Shown here: piece by piece, positions 37,338-46,800 of the stretch | Layout: every line of letters begins with the position of its first letter | How positions within the stretch are numbered: position 1 is the first letter of the stretch | NCBI GenBank assembly: GCA_018969485.1 | Contig: JAGWYG010000003.1 | Span: 37,477-101,476 of the forward strand | DNA from: Chloroflexota bacterium | GTDB taxonomy: Bacteria; Chloroflexota; Chloroflexia; Chloroflexales; Roseiflexaceae | DNA length: 64,000 bases | Direction: 5' to 3' | Program-made: the position numbers and the translations under genes | The notes under the pieces: model-generated | The model's database searches: none | Told to the model about the DNA's origin: nothing | Seen by the model: only the letters and a program-made list of their open reading frames with translations

Positions 37338-38185
37338 GCGGGGCACGCTTCGTCCTGAGCGCGTTCGGCGACGAGATCGGCGATGATCTGGCGCACCAGA
37401 TCGCGCTGCTCGCCGGCGAATCGGTCCACGCCATCGAACTGCGCGGCGCATGGGGCAAGAATGTCCTCGATCTCGACGATGACGAGGTGCGGCATGCCCG
37501 GGCGCTGCTCGACGCGGCGGGCTGTGCCGTGTCGGCGATCGGCAGCCCGATCGGCAAGTCGGCCCTGGATCTGCCGCGTGCGTTCGAGCTCGAGCGCCTC
37601 GAGCGGGCGGCACGTCTGGCGGCAGCGTTCGGCATCACAGCCGTGCGTATCTTCTCGTTCTACGTCGGCGGCGATCCGGCGGCGCGGCGCGACGAGGTGC
37701 TCACGCGGCTGCGGCTGCTCGCCGAGCGTGCGCAGGCGCTGGGCCTGACGTTGCTCCACGAGAACGAGAAGGAGATCTACGGCGATACCGCCGTTCGCTG
37801 CCACGACATCGTCAGCACGATCGATTCGCCGGCCCTGCGCGCCGCGTTCGATCCGGCCAACTTCGTGCAGTGCGGCGTGCGCCCCATGACCGAGGCCTGG
37901 CCGCTGCTGGCACCGTACGTGGCCCACGTGCACATCAAGGACGCAGTGCTGGCCGATGGCACGGTGCGGCCGGCTGGCGAGGGCGATGGCGAGATCGCGG
38001 CCCTGCTGGCGGCGCTCGATGCCCGCGGCTATCGCGGCTATCTGGTGCTCGAGCCGCATCTGCAGCTCGCCGGGCCGGCGGGCGGCTTCTCGGGCGAGGC
38101 CGGCATGCGGCGCGCGGCTGCAGCCCTGCGCGGCCTGCTCGCGCCCTACCGCGTGGTGCCGGCGGCGGCCGGGCTCCACGGCTGA
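37334..38185 (+). CDS. Sugar isomerase/epimerase, AP-endonuclease-2-like TIM barrel (3)
   Basis: A 283-residue member: FVLSAFGDEIGDDLAHQIALL, VHAIELRGAWGKNVLDLDDDEV, GLTLLHENEKEIYGDT (metal Glu), LRAAFDPANFVQCG (Asp), YVAHVHIKDAVLADG (His) and YLVLEPHLQ (Glu). The segment IELRGAWGKNVLDL is typical of a subgroup found in sugar-catabolic clusters. It is the last gene of the putative catabolic operon; hom follows after 98 bp. Confidence 0.84.
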   Translation: MSGARFVLSAFGDEIGDDLAHQIALLAGESVHAIELRGAWGKNVLDLDDDEVRHARALLDAAGCAVSAIGSPIGKSALDLPRAFELERLERAARLAAAFGITAVRIFSFYVGGDPAARRDEVLTRLRLLAERAQALGLTLLHENEKEIYGDTAVRCHDIVSTIDSPALRAAFDPANFVQCGVRPMTEAWPLLAPYVAHVHIKDAVLADGTVRPAGEGDGEIAALLAALDARGYRGYLVLEPHLQLAGPAGGFSGEAGMRRAAAALRGLLAPYRVVPAAAGLHG

Positions 38186-38283
38186 ACCACGCATCCTGGT
38201 GCGGGCAGGGGAGCGCCCCGCCGCACGGCGTATCGCCGGGGTGCCGCAGCGCGGCGCTCCGGCAGCTGAGAGAGAGGGCAGCG

Positions 38284-39324
38284 GTGACAACTCCAGTGAC
38301 GACCTGCCGGGTGATCCTGATCGGCTTCGGCGCGGTCGGGCATGGCTTCGCGACGATCCTGGCGCAGCATGGCGAGCGCCTGCGCCGGCAGTCCGGCATC
38401 GACATCCGCATCGTCGCCGTCGCGACGCACAGTCGCGGCGCGGTGATCGACCCGGCCGGCATCGATCTGGCCGGCCTGCTCGCGTCGGCGGGACACGCTG
38501 GCGGGCTCGCGGCGCTGCCCGGTGCCACGCGGCTCGCGCCGACCGACATCATCCGCACGACGCCCGCCGAGGTCGTCGTCGAGGCGACCTGGACCGATCT
38601 GGCCACCGGGGAGCCGGCGATCAGCCACATCCGTGCGGCATTTGCTGCCGGTATGCATGCGATTACGGTGAACAAGGGCCCGGCGGCCCTGGCGCTGCAG
38701 GCGCTGCGCGCCGAGGCGGCGGCGTGTGGGCGGCACTTCGGCTTCGAAGGAACGGTGATGGCCGGCACACCATCGCTGCGACTGGCCCTCGAGGGATTGC
38801 AGGGGTGCGCCATCCACGAGGTGCGCGGCATCGTCAACGGCACCACCAACTTCATCCTGAGCCAGATGGAGCGTGGCATGGACTACGCCACAGCGCTGGC
38901 CGAGGCGCAGCGCCTCGGCTACGCCGAAGCCGATCCGACCGGCGATGTCGAGGGGTTCGATGCTGCCGGCAAGGCCGCGATCCTGGCCAACGCCCTGCTC
39001 GGCGCCGCGCTGCGCCCCGCAGATGTCGCGCGCCAGGGGATCAGCCAGATCACCGCCGCCGACGTGGCCGCCGCCGCCGCCGCCGGCGAACGCTGGCGCC
39101 TGATCGCCCGCGTCTGGCGCGATGCCGATCAGGTGCGCGCCGCCGTGGCGCCGACGCGCCTCGCGCAGAGCCATCCGCTCGCCGGCGTCACCGGGGCGAC
39201 CAATGCGCTCACCATCAGCACCGATCTGCTCGGCGACGTGACGCTGATCGGCCCGGGGGCGGGCGGCGTGGCCACCGGCTTCGCGATCGTCTCGGACATC
39301 CTGGCGCTGTACCGCAATCGCTGA
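38284..39324 (+). CDS. hom: Homoserine dehydrogenase, short form without ACT domain
   Basis: A 346-residue NAD(P)-dependent enzyme reducing aspartate semialdehyde to homoserine. N-terminal Rossmann motif RVILIGFGAVGHGFATIL; ITVNKGPAALAL with the catalytic-lysine region; signature HEVRGIVNGTTNFILSQME; and GYAEADPTGDVEGFDAAGKAAILAN. It ends near residue 346 with GAGGVATGFAIVSDIL, so the regulatory ACT domain of longer enzymes is missing and feedback by threonine through that domain is not expected. GTG 38284 with AGAGAGGG upstream. Homoserine would feed metX-metY at 54.5-57 kb. Confidence 0.92.
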   Translation: MTTPVTTCRVILIGFGAVGHGFATILAQHGERLRRQSGIDIRIVAVATHSRGAVIDPAGIDLAGLLASAGHAGGLAALPGATRLAPTDIIRTTPAEVVVEATWTDLATGEPAISHIRAAFAAGMHAITVNKGPAALALQALRAEAAACGRHFGFEGTVMAGTPSLRLALEGLQGCAIHEVRGIVNGTTNFILSQMERGMDYATALAEAQRLGYAEADPTGDVEGFDAAGKAAILANALLGAALRPADVARQGISQITAADVAAAAAAGERWRLIARVWRDADQVRAAVAPTRLAQSHPLAGVTGATNALTISTDLLGDVTLIGPGAGGVATGFAIVSDILALYRNR

Positions 39325-39375
39325 CGGTCGGTCGCCCATCCGCCGGCGCGGGATGAGCGCATGCCCGCGCACGCA

Positions 39376-39404
39376 TTGTCGGTCGTGCCGTCCGGGAGTA
39401 TAAT
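39376..39404 (+). promoter_or_regulatory. Sigma-70 promoter of the Nudix-glycosyltransferase pair
   Basis: TTGTCG (39376-39381), 17-bp spacer, perfect TATAAT (39399-39404), 31 nt before the Nudix ATG. Confidence 0.7.
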
Positions 39405-39435
39405 CGCTGCCGGGGCCGGGTACGTAAGGATCAGT

Positions 39436-39906
39436 ATGACCGTGAACTACACGCGATGGCTGCGCAGCTACGTCGGCCATCAACGCCTGCTGCAGCTCGC
39501 CTCGAGTGCATTCATCACCGATGAGCGCGGCTACGTCCTGCTCGGCCAGCGCAGCGACGTCATGCTCTGGGCGCCGCCGTCGGGCGTCGTCCAGCTCGGC
39601 GAGACGCCGGCACAGACCGTCATCCGCGAGGTGCGCGAGGAGAGCGGCCTCGACGTCGCGATTGAGCGGCTGATCGGCGTCTACTCCGGGCACGACTTCG
39701 ACTGGACCTACCCGAATGGCGATCAGGCGCAGATCGTCAGCATCTTCTTCGCCTGCCGCGTGCTCGGCGGGTCGCTCGTCGCGGATCGCCGCGAGTTCAT
39801 CTCGCTCAGCTTCTACCCGCGCGACCGGCTGCCACCCCTGATGCCACGCTATGTCCGGATGGTGCGTGACGCGCTCGCCGGCCATGCGGAGGCGGTGTTC
39901 GACTGA
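39436..39906 (+). CDS. Nudix hydrolase
   Basis: A 156-residue Nudix pyrophosphatase. The full box is present: G-x5-E-x7-REVREESGL (residues about 55-77, GETPAQTVIREVREESGLDV). The preceding QLASSAFITDERGYVLLGQRSD strand and the WAPPSGVVQLG lead are typical of broad-specificity house-cleaning or ADP-sugar hydrolases. AAGGA lies 5 nt upstream of ATG 39436. Its TGA overlaps the ATG of the next gene by 1 bp (TGATG). Confidence 0.9.
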   Translation: MTVNYTRWLRSYVGHQRLLQLASSAFITDERGYVLLGQRSDVMLWAPPSGVVQLGETPAQTVIREVREESGLDVAIERLIGVYSGHDFDWTYPNGDQAQIVSIFFACRVLGGSLVADRREFISLSFYPRDRLPPLMPRYVRMVRDALAGHAEAVFD

Positions 39907-41312
39907 TGCGGCGCATCGCGTACTGCTCGCCGGTCAATCCGATCGCCTCGGGCATCTCGGATTACAGCGAGGAGCTGATTCCGTACCTCGGCCAGTACGC
40001 CGAGCTCGTGGTGTACGTCGAGGATGGCGTGCGGCCGGCCAACGCGGCGCTGCGCCAGTCGGTCGATGTGCGGCCGATCAGCCGCTATGCCCGTGACCAG
40101 CGGCGCCGGCGCTACGATGCCACGCTCTACCACATGGGCAACAGCGCGGCGCATCTGGCGATCTGGCACACCGCGCGCCACCATCCGGGCGTGATTGTGC
40201 TGCACGATTTCGTGCTGCATCACTTCATGCTGCAGTACCTCGTCACCCATCAGCGCACGCCGGCGCACTATCGTGCCTTGGCGCAGCAGCGCTACGGCGC
40301 GGCGGGCGCGCGCGTCGCCGAACTGATGCTGCACGGCCGCTTCACCGAGGCCGCCTTCGGCATGCCGTTCTGCGATGACGTCGTCGCGGCGGCCGAAGGG
40401 CTGGTGTGCCACAGCAGGTATGTCGCGCAGCGCGTCGCGGCGCTGCGCCCCACCCTGCCGCTGGCCGTGGTGCCGATGGGCGTCCCGCCGGCGCCCGCCG
40501 TCGACCGCACGGCGGCGCGGCGCGCGCTGGGCCTGCGCGACGCGACCCTGGTGCTGGCGTCGTTCGGCCACATCAATCCCTACAAGCGCACCGATGTCGT
40601 GCTGCGGGCGCTGCGCACGCTGCTCGCCGAGGGCCGTGATGTCCACTACCTGCTGGTGGGCAGCATCTCGCCGCACTACGACGTGCGCCAGGCAGTGGCG
40701 CGCGCCGGCCTGCGCGACCACGTGACCATCACCGGCTATGTGGCGCACGACGCGTTCGCCACCGCGCTGGCCGCCGCCGACGTGTGCATCAACCTGCGTC
40801 ATCCCACCGCCGGCGAGACCTCGGCGAGCCTGCTGCGCCTGCTGGGTGCGGGCAAGCCCACGCTCGTCACCGCCACCGGCGCATTCACCGAGTTGCCCGC
40901 AGCCGTCGCCGCGCAGGTCGATCTCGACGAATCCGAACTGGCGCTGGTCTGCGAGTATTGTCGCATGCTGGCCGACCAGCCGGCGCTGGCGCGCGGGATG
41001 GCGGCAGCAGCCCGGCGCCACGTGGCCGAAGCGCACACGCTGCCGGGAGCCGCACGCGCCATGATGGCGTTCCTGGCGCAGCGCTATGGCTGGGAGCCGC
41101 CGGCGCCGCACCGCGCCGCGCCGCTGTGGTCGCTCGATGCGGGAGGGAGCGCGCCACCGGCAGCGCCGCGCCCCATGCCAGCCGAAGCCGCGCCGTCGAT
41201 GCTCGCCAGCCATGCCGCCGCAGCGGCAGCGGCCCTCGGATTCTCGCCCGACGACGCCGCGCTCAGGCGCGTGGCCGCCGCCGTGGCCGCGCTCGAAGGC
41301 GAGCGCCAGTGA
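39906..41312 (+). CDS. Family 4-type glycosyltransferase with Ala/Pro-rich tail
   Basis: A 468-residue GT-B glycosyltransferase. It opens MRRIAYCSPVNPIASGISDYSEELI (donor/acceptor loop), and the C-terminal Rossmann domain has LVLASFGHINPYKRTDVVLRAL, HYLLVGSI, VTITGYV, ADVCINLRHPTAGETSASLLRLLGAGKPTLVTATGAFTELP. The second Glu of the usual E-x7-E motif is Leu, as happens in this GETSASLL-type subgroup. The last about 80 residues are Ala/Pro-rich. It is translationally coupled to the Nudix gene and convergent, 6 bp away, with the C25 peptidase gene. Confidence 0.88.
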   Translation: MRRIAYCSPVNPIASGISDYSEELIPYLGQYAELVVYVEDGVRPANAALRQSVDVRPISRYARDQRRRRYDATLYHMGNSAAHLAIWHTARHHPGVIVLHDFVLHHFMLQYLVTHQRTPAHYRALAQQRYGAAGARVAELMLHGRFTEAAFGMPFCDDVVAAAEGLVCHSRYVAQRVAALRPTLPLAVVPMGVPPAPAVDRTAARRALGLRDATLVLASFGHINPYKRTDVVLRALRTLLAEGRDVHYLLVGSISPHYDVRQAVARAGLRDHVTITGYVAHDAFATALAAADVCINLRHPTAGETSASLLRLLGAGKPTLVTATGAFTELPAAVAAQVDLDESELALVCEYCRMLADQPALARGMAAAARRHVAEAHTLPGAARAMMAFLAQRYGWEPPAPHRAAPLWSLDAGGSAPPAAPRPMPAEAAPSMLASHAAAAAAALGFSPDDAALRRVAAAVAALEGERQ

Positions 41313-41318
41313 CCGCGC

Positions 41319-43793
41319 TCAGCGGCTGGCGGCGATCTTGATCACCCGGGCGCCCAGCCAGGTCAGATGCGCCAGCTGGGCGATCGTGCGGCCGTCGGTC
41401 GTCAGGCGCTGATCGCGCGCGAAGAAGACCAGCTGCCAGTCGCCTTCGCCCTTGCGCATGCGGCGCGGGTTGGCGTGGCTGGTGATCGTCAGTGGGTGGG
41501 CGCCCGCCCCCGGCATCAGGCGCAGCACCGTGTCGCGCACGCGCTGCAGCACGTCCTGCGGGACATCCGATTCGGCGACGACGGCGCGCTTCTCGAGGCG
41601 CGGAATGTGCTCGAGCAGCACTGGCCGCTCCAGCGATTTGCCCAATGCCAGCGTCAGCGGATTGGCCAGCAGCGCCCAGGGATCACCATACAGCACGAAT
41701 TCGGTGAGCGTCTTGATGTCGACGTCGTCGAGATGCCCCTGGCGACGGACCATCTCCTGGGCAAACTCGATCCGTGCCCGATACAAGGCTTCGCCGACCG
41801 GCACGCCCCGCTGCAGATGCGACAGCAGTCGCTCGCACAGCAGATCGGCGCCGACGAGCGGCGTGCCGGTGCTGCCGTAGGCGTTCACCGTCGAGCCGAC
41901 GAACGCCAGCGCGCCGCGATGCAGGGCGCGCAGCGCGACCGAGTTGCTCGCCGTGCGGCCGGTGAGCTCGGCGCCGTAGCATGCCTCGCTCACCATGATG
42001 CATCCGGCGAACGAGTCGCCCAGCTGATCCGGGCGCAGCGCCACCGGCAGCCGCGTCGCCGCGCCTCCCCAGTCGGCCGGCTGGCCATACAGGTTCGGCA
42101 TGCCGCTGGCACCGTGCAGGTTGAAGTACAGCAGCCGCCCGGCCAGCGTGTGGTCGCCCAGGCGCTCGGCGTCGACCGGCGGGCATTGCGCCAGCGGGGC
42201 ATCGGGGGCATACATGTCGATCACCGCGCGCGAGGCATCGCGCCAGATCTCGGTGCTGTAGCCGGTCGCCGGCAGGCGCTCGATGCGGCCGCGGCCGCGG
42301 CCGAAGGTGACCGGGAACGCCCGCTCGATCCAGGCGTGGCGCGGCCGCCCGTCGTGCTGGTGGTAGGTGATCATGCGGTCGAGTTGCCCGATGACGAACG
42401 CCGGATCGCCACCATCGCCGGTGGGCACGCGCGCCACGATGCGCTGCGGCACCAGCGCACCGGGATCGTCGCAGGCGTACGGGCTGTCCGAGAACACCAG
42501 CGGATCATCATCCGAGACCGGGTTGGCCAGCCGGTGCAGCGGAACGATGTCGTCGCCACCGATCAGGAGGACGGTGTGCAGCACGCGGCCCCGCTGCGCG
42601 AGCAGCTCGGCGCTGCGCTGGATGAGCGTCCGGATCGCGGTGGCATCGCGGGCGACCGGCGCGAGCCCGCCGCCGAACTGTGCGGCGAGCGACGGTGGAT
42701 CATCGCCATAGACCAGCATCGTGGCGATGCCACGGCGCGTGAGCGCCGCCGCCAGGCGCTGCAGCCGGTCGTCGATCGCGCCGAACCCGTCGGCGCCGAA
42801 CCGGTCCATCAGCGGACCGCGCGCGCTCAGCACCAGCTGCACGCTGGCGTGGCCGGATGCCCCGGCGAGCACCGGCGACGCCGCGGCGTCGGCGAGGCGC
42901 TCGCGCAGCTGCTCGGTGGGCTCGACGGCAGCCGGCGCCGGCACGACGGTGGCAGGCGTCGGCGTGGCCGATGAATGGCTCACGACCAGCGCGGCGGGTG
43001 GATGTGGTGCCGTACGCCGCAGCGGCGCGAAGCCATCGTTCCAGGCCAGCAGCGGCGCCGCAGGCAATGGCCAGGGCGGTGGCTCGGGCGCGAAGAACTG
43101 CCGCGTCAGCGCGCCATCAGGATCCGCGGCGATGCAATGCGCCCGCGTCGGCGAGGCGCTGGTAGGGTGATCAAAGGCCGAGCCGAGCAGCAGCGCCGGA
43201 AACGTCTCGCGCTGCGAGAGCGGCAGCCGCGCCAGCTCGGCCTCGGCGCGCAGCAGATCACCGGCGCGCCGCAGCGCCTCGATCAGATACAGCCGCAGCT
43301 CGTAGCGCGCCGGCTGCGCCCGCAGAGCAGCAGTCAGCTCGGCGCAGGCCAGGTCGGCACGGCCCTGGCGCAGCCGGGCGATGCCGCGCCCCGCCGGCTG
43401 TACCGCATCGGCGTGTTCCGGCTCGGGCACGCGGTTGAGCGGATCGTGCAGGGCGGCGGCATCCAGCGCGGCCACCGCGCCGGCGCGGCCGGCGCGGCTC
43501 AGCGCTGCGGCGAGCACGCCCCACGCGATGGCGTCGAGCGGGTGCGCCAGGATCGCGCGCCGCAGGTAGCCGATCGCCCGCTCGGCTTCGCCGGCCGCCA
43601 GCCAGGCCCGGCCGAGCAGCACCAGCGGCACGAGGGCGGCGGGGGCGGCATGATGCAGCGCGTCGGCGACCACCAGCGCGCTGCGCGCCTCGCCGTGCTG
43701 CAGCAGCCGCCCGGCAGCCAGGGAAGCGACGGCGAAGCTGACGGGCTTCCCCGGCACCACATCGCCGCCGGGAACGTGCGCGGGGTGCGTCAC
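41319..43793 (-). CDS. C25-type (gingipain/caspase-fold, clan CD) cysteine peptidase with TPR-like N-terminus
   Basis: An 824-residue protein. Residues about 15-200 are alpha-helical TPR-like repeats (AWLAAGEAERAIGYLRRAILAHPLDAIAWG). From about 315 to 720 it has the C25 arrangement: VLLIGGDDIVPLHRLANP, DDDPLVFSDSPYACDD and RIVARVPTG; then catalytic His560 in YFNLHGASGMP and catalytic Cys605 in MVSEACYGAEL, followed by ALHRGALAFVGSTVNAYGSTG and GVPVGEALYRARI as in C25/CHAT peptidases. No signal peptide, so it probably acts in the cytoplasm on host proteins. It is the last gene of the operon, 15 bp after the giant STAND-TPR gene, and is the likely effector. Proteolytic activity is inferred. Confidence 0.78.
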   Translation of the reverse strand: MTHPAHVPGGDVVPGKPVSFAVASLAAGRLLQHGEARSALVVADALHHAAPAALVPLVLLGRAWLAAGEAERAIGYLRRAILAHPLDAIAWGVLAAALSRAGRAGAVAALDAAALHDPLNRVPEPEHADAVQPAGRGIARLRQGRADLACAELTAALRAQPARYELRLYLIEALRRAGDLLRAEAELARLPLSQRETFPALLLGSAFDHPTSASPTRAHCIAADPDGALTRQFFAPEPPPWPLPAAPLLAWNDGFAPLRRTAPHPPAALVVSHSSATPTPATVVPAPAAVEPTEQLRERLADAAASPVLAGASGHASVQLVLSARGPLMDRFGADGFGAIDDRLQRLAAALTRRGIATMLVYGDDPPSLAAQFGGGLAPVARDATAIRTLIQRSAELLAQRGRVLHTVLLIGGDDIVPLHRLANPVSDDDPLVFSDSPYACDDPGALVPQRIVARVPTGDGGDPAFVIGQLDRMITYHQHDGRPRHAWIERAFPVTFGRGRGRIERLPATGYSTEIWRDASRAVIDMYAPDAPLAQCPPVDAERLGDHTLAGRLLYFNLHGASGMPNLYGQPADWGGAATRLPVALRPDQLGDSFAGCIMVSEACYGAELTGRTASNSVALRALHRGALAFVGSTVNAYGSTGTPLVGADLLCERLLSHLQRGVPVGEALYRARIEFAQEMVRRQGHLDDVDIKTLTEFVLYGDPWALLANPLTLALGKSLERPVLLEHIPRLEKRAVVAESDVPQDVLQRVRDTVLRLMPGAGAHPLTITSHANPRRMRKGEGDWQLVFFARDQRLTTDGRTIAQLAHLTWLGARVIKIAASR

Positions 43794-43808
43794 CGTCGGC
43801 CTCCCCGC

Positions 43809-46800
43809 TCAGCGTACCGGGCGCTCATCGATCGGATCATACGGATCCTCCGGCTCATCATCGCTCAGGTCATCGGCATCATCGGCGCGCGCGCGCCCTG
43901 CGGGTGGCGTATCGGCGACGTGGCGGCGCAAATGCTGCGCCACGAATGCCAGCGGACCCAGCGTGCTCAGCTCGATGATCGCCTCGCTGTAGGCCGGCCG
44001 CAGCTTTACCGCCCGGCGCAGGTGCTCGATCGCCCCGCTGTACGCCTTCAGCCCGCGATACGCACGCGCCGCCAGATAGTGGAACCGCGGATTGCCGGGA
44101 TCCAGCCCGCATGCGTGATCGAAGGCCTCGCGGGCCTGCTGGTACCACCTGGCCTGCAGCGCCGTCTCGCCGAACCGCACCAGCAACGAAAGATCGTCGG
44201 GGCGCAGCGCCAGGGCGCTCTCGAGCGAACGGCACGCGTCGTCGAACCGCCGCGCCGTCACCAGCAGGTCGGCATGGTTCAGGTGATACTCGATATCGAC
44301 CGGCGCGAGCTCGGCGGCGCGCTTGCTGTGCGTCAGGGCGTCGGTCGTATCATCGCGCAGCACATGCAGGCGCGCCAGCGCCGCATGCGCCTCGGCCGAG
44401 CCAGCATCGACCGCCAGCGCCTGGTCGAGCGCCTCGCGGGCCGCGGTCAGATCACCCTGGGCGAGGCAGATCGTCCCGAGCCGGGCCCATGCTGCACCCC
44501 GCTCCGGATCCTGCGCGACCGCGCATTCGAGATGAAAGCGTGCCGCGCGGCGATCCCCGACGTCGTCGCGGAGCAGCCCGAGCAGCTCGTGGGTCGCAGG
44601 ATCATCCCCAAAGCGCTCGAGCGCCCGCTCCAGCGTCTCGATCGCCTCGGCCGACGCACCGCGCGACTGCTGCGCCCGCGCGAGGCCGTGCCAGTGCTCG
44701 ATGCATTCGGGAGCGCGCTGGATGGCCGCCAGAAACTGCTCGTACGCCTCGTCGTGCTGTCCGAGGTCGATCTGGATCATGCCGAGCTCGTAGTGCCATT
44801 CGCCACGGCTGCCCTGCTGCTCGACCGCATGCAGCAGCACATCGCGCGCCTCGGCCGTCCGGCCCTGGCGCGCCAGCAGGCGTGCGCTGGCGTAGGCATA
44901 GCCCGGCTGCTCCGGCTCGAGCTGTGCTGCACGGGCATAGGCGGCGCGGGCCGCATCGAGCATCCCCATGCGGCTGCAGATCTCGCCGAGCTGGGCATGC
45001 CACACCGCGACATCGGGCTGCAGCGTCATCGCGTTGATCATCGCCGAACGCGCCTCCTGCGTCCGCCCGGCATCGAGATACAGCCGCGCCAGGCGATGAT
45101 GGTGCGCGGCTTCGCGCGGGTCGAGGCGCACCGCCCGCGCCGCACTGGTGATCGCGCGGTCTGGCCGGCCGGCGGCGCTGCACGCGTCGGCCAGCGCCGC
45201 AGCGATCGGCGCCGAATCGCTGTGCTGCTCGCCGATGCGCTCCAGCAGCGTCACCGCCTCGCGCGGCTGGCCGGCGGCGATCTGGGCCCGCGCCAGCGCC
45301 AGCGCCACGCCGACCGGGCGGTCGATCTGGTCGATGGCGCGCGTCAGCTCGCGCACGGCGGTGGCGACATCGCGCTGCTCCAGCGCGATCACGCCGCGCA
45401 GCATCTCATCGACCGGGGTGCTGGTGGGCGAGACCGCGAGCGCGGCGTCGACATCGCGCCGTGCGGCAGTATATTCGCGCGCCAGAACGTATGAGATCGC
45501 CCGCCGCCGGTATGCCGCGGCGGCAGGTGTGTAGCCGGCGCCGAGCGCCGCGCCGAATGCGTCGACCGCGGCAGTATGGCCGCCCAGATGCTGCTCGGCG
45601 AGGCCGAGCTCGAACCAGATCGCGGCGTCGGGGGCGCCGAGCTCGATGGCGCGCCGCAACGAGGCCCGCGCGTGCTGCAGCACCGACAGTGCGTCGGCCG
45701 TTGGGCGGGCCAGCATGGCCAGATCATCAATCACCGGCACCATGCGCCGATGGGCGATGCCGAGCTTACCGTGCACGCTGCCGTCCTCGGGGCGCAGCTG
45801 AACCGCCCGGGCCAGGCTCTCGACGGCGGCGGCGGCATCACCCAGCTCGAGCTGCAGCTCGCCACAGGCGAGCCACGGGTGCGGATCGTCGCTGGCGAGC
45901 TCGCAGGCACGGCGCAGCGCGTGCAGGGCCTCGGCAGGCATGCCCCGCGTGCGCAATGCCGCCGCCAGCGACCCCCAGTGCGCCACGTTTGCCGGATCGA
46001 GCAGCACGGCGCGGCGCGCATGGCCGATGGCATCGTCGAGCGGATCGGCGGCCGGCTCCTGGTCATCGGCTGATCCGTCGTCGGCGTCCGCCCGCCTGGC
46101 GGCCGGCACCATCGCGCGATGCCGCACCAGCAGGTCGGCGAGCAACGCATGTGCTGCGGGCGCGGCGCGTCTGGCCACGATGATGCGCAACTGCTCGATT
46201 GCGGCGGCCACATCGCCGGTGCGCACCAGCAACTGGCTGTACTGCTGGCGCCAGTCATCGGCGTCAGGCTCGGCGACGAGCGCCTGTTCCCAGGCCCGGC
46301 GGGCGCTCGAATAGGCCTGCATCGCCACCAGGTCACCCGCCAGCTCGGCCCACCAGGCCGCATTTGGCGCGCGTTCGATGGCGCTGCGCAGCGCGACGAC
46401 CGCATCGCTGCGCTGCCCGGCCGCCCGCAGCACCGCCGCCAGGTCCCGATGGTGTACGGCATCATCGGGGACGAGCTGGACGGCCTGTCGCGCGGCGGCG
46501 ACCGCCTTGGCATGCTGCCCCTGGTGGCTGAGGGTGCGCGCCAGCGCGATCTGGCTGGCGGCATCGCCCGGATCACGGCGCACCGCTTCGCTCAGGTCGG
46601 CGCTGGCATCATCATACCGCCCGAGCGCGGCCAGCGCGGCGGCGCGCAGGCGCCAGATGCGTGCGGCGATCTCGCCCGCATCGCTGAAGATGCGCTCGAC
46701 TTCGGCCAGCGCTTCGCCATACCAGCCACGGCGCAGGTAGAGATCGACGAGGATCTCGCGCCAGTCGTGGTGCTCGGGGCGCTGGCGCAACGCCGCCTCG

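Noticed and set aside
38186..38283. Possible riboswitch before hom
   Set aside because: The 98-bp gap has GC hairpin potential but none of the conserved threonine, lysine or SAM riboswitch sequence elements.
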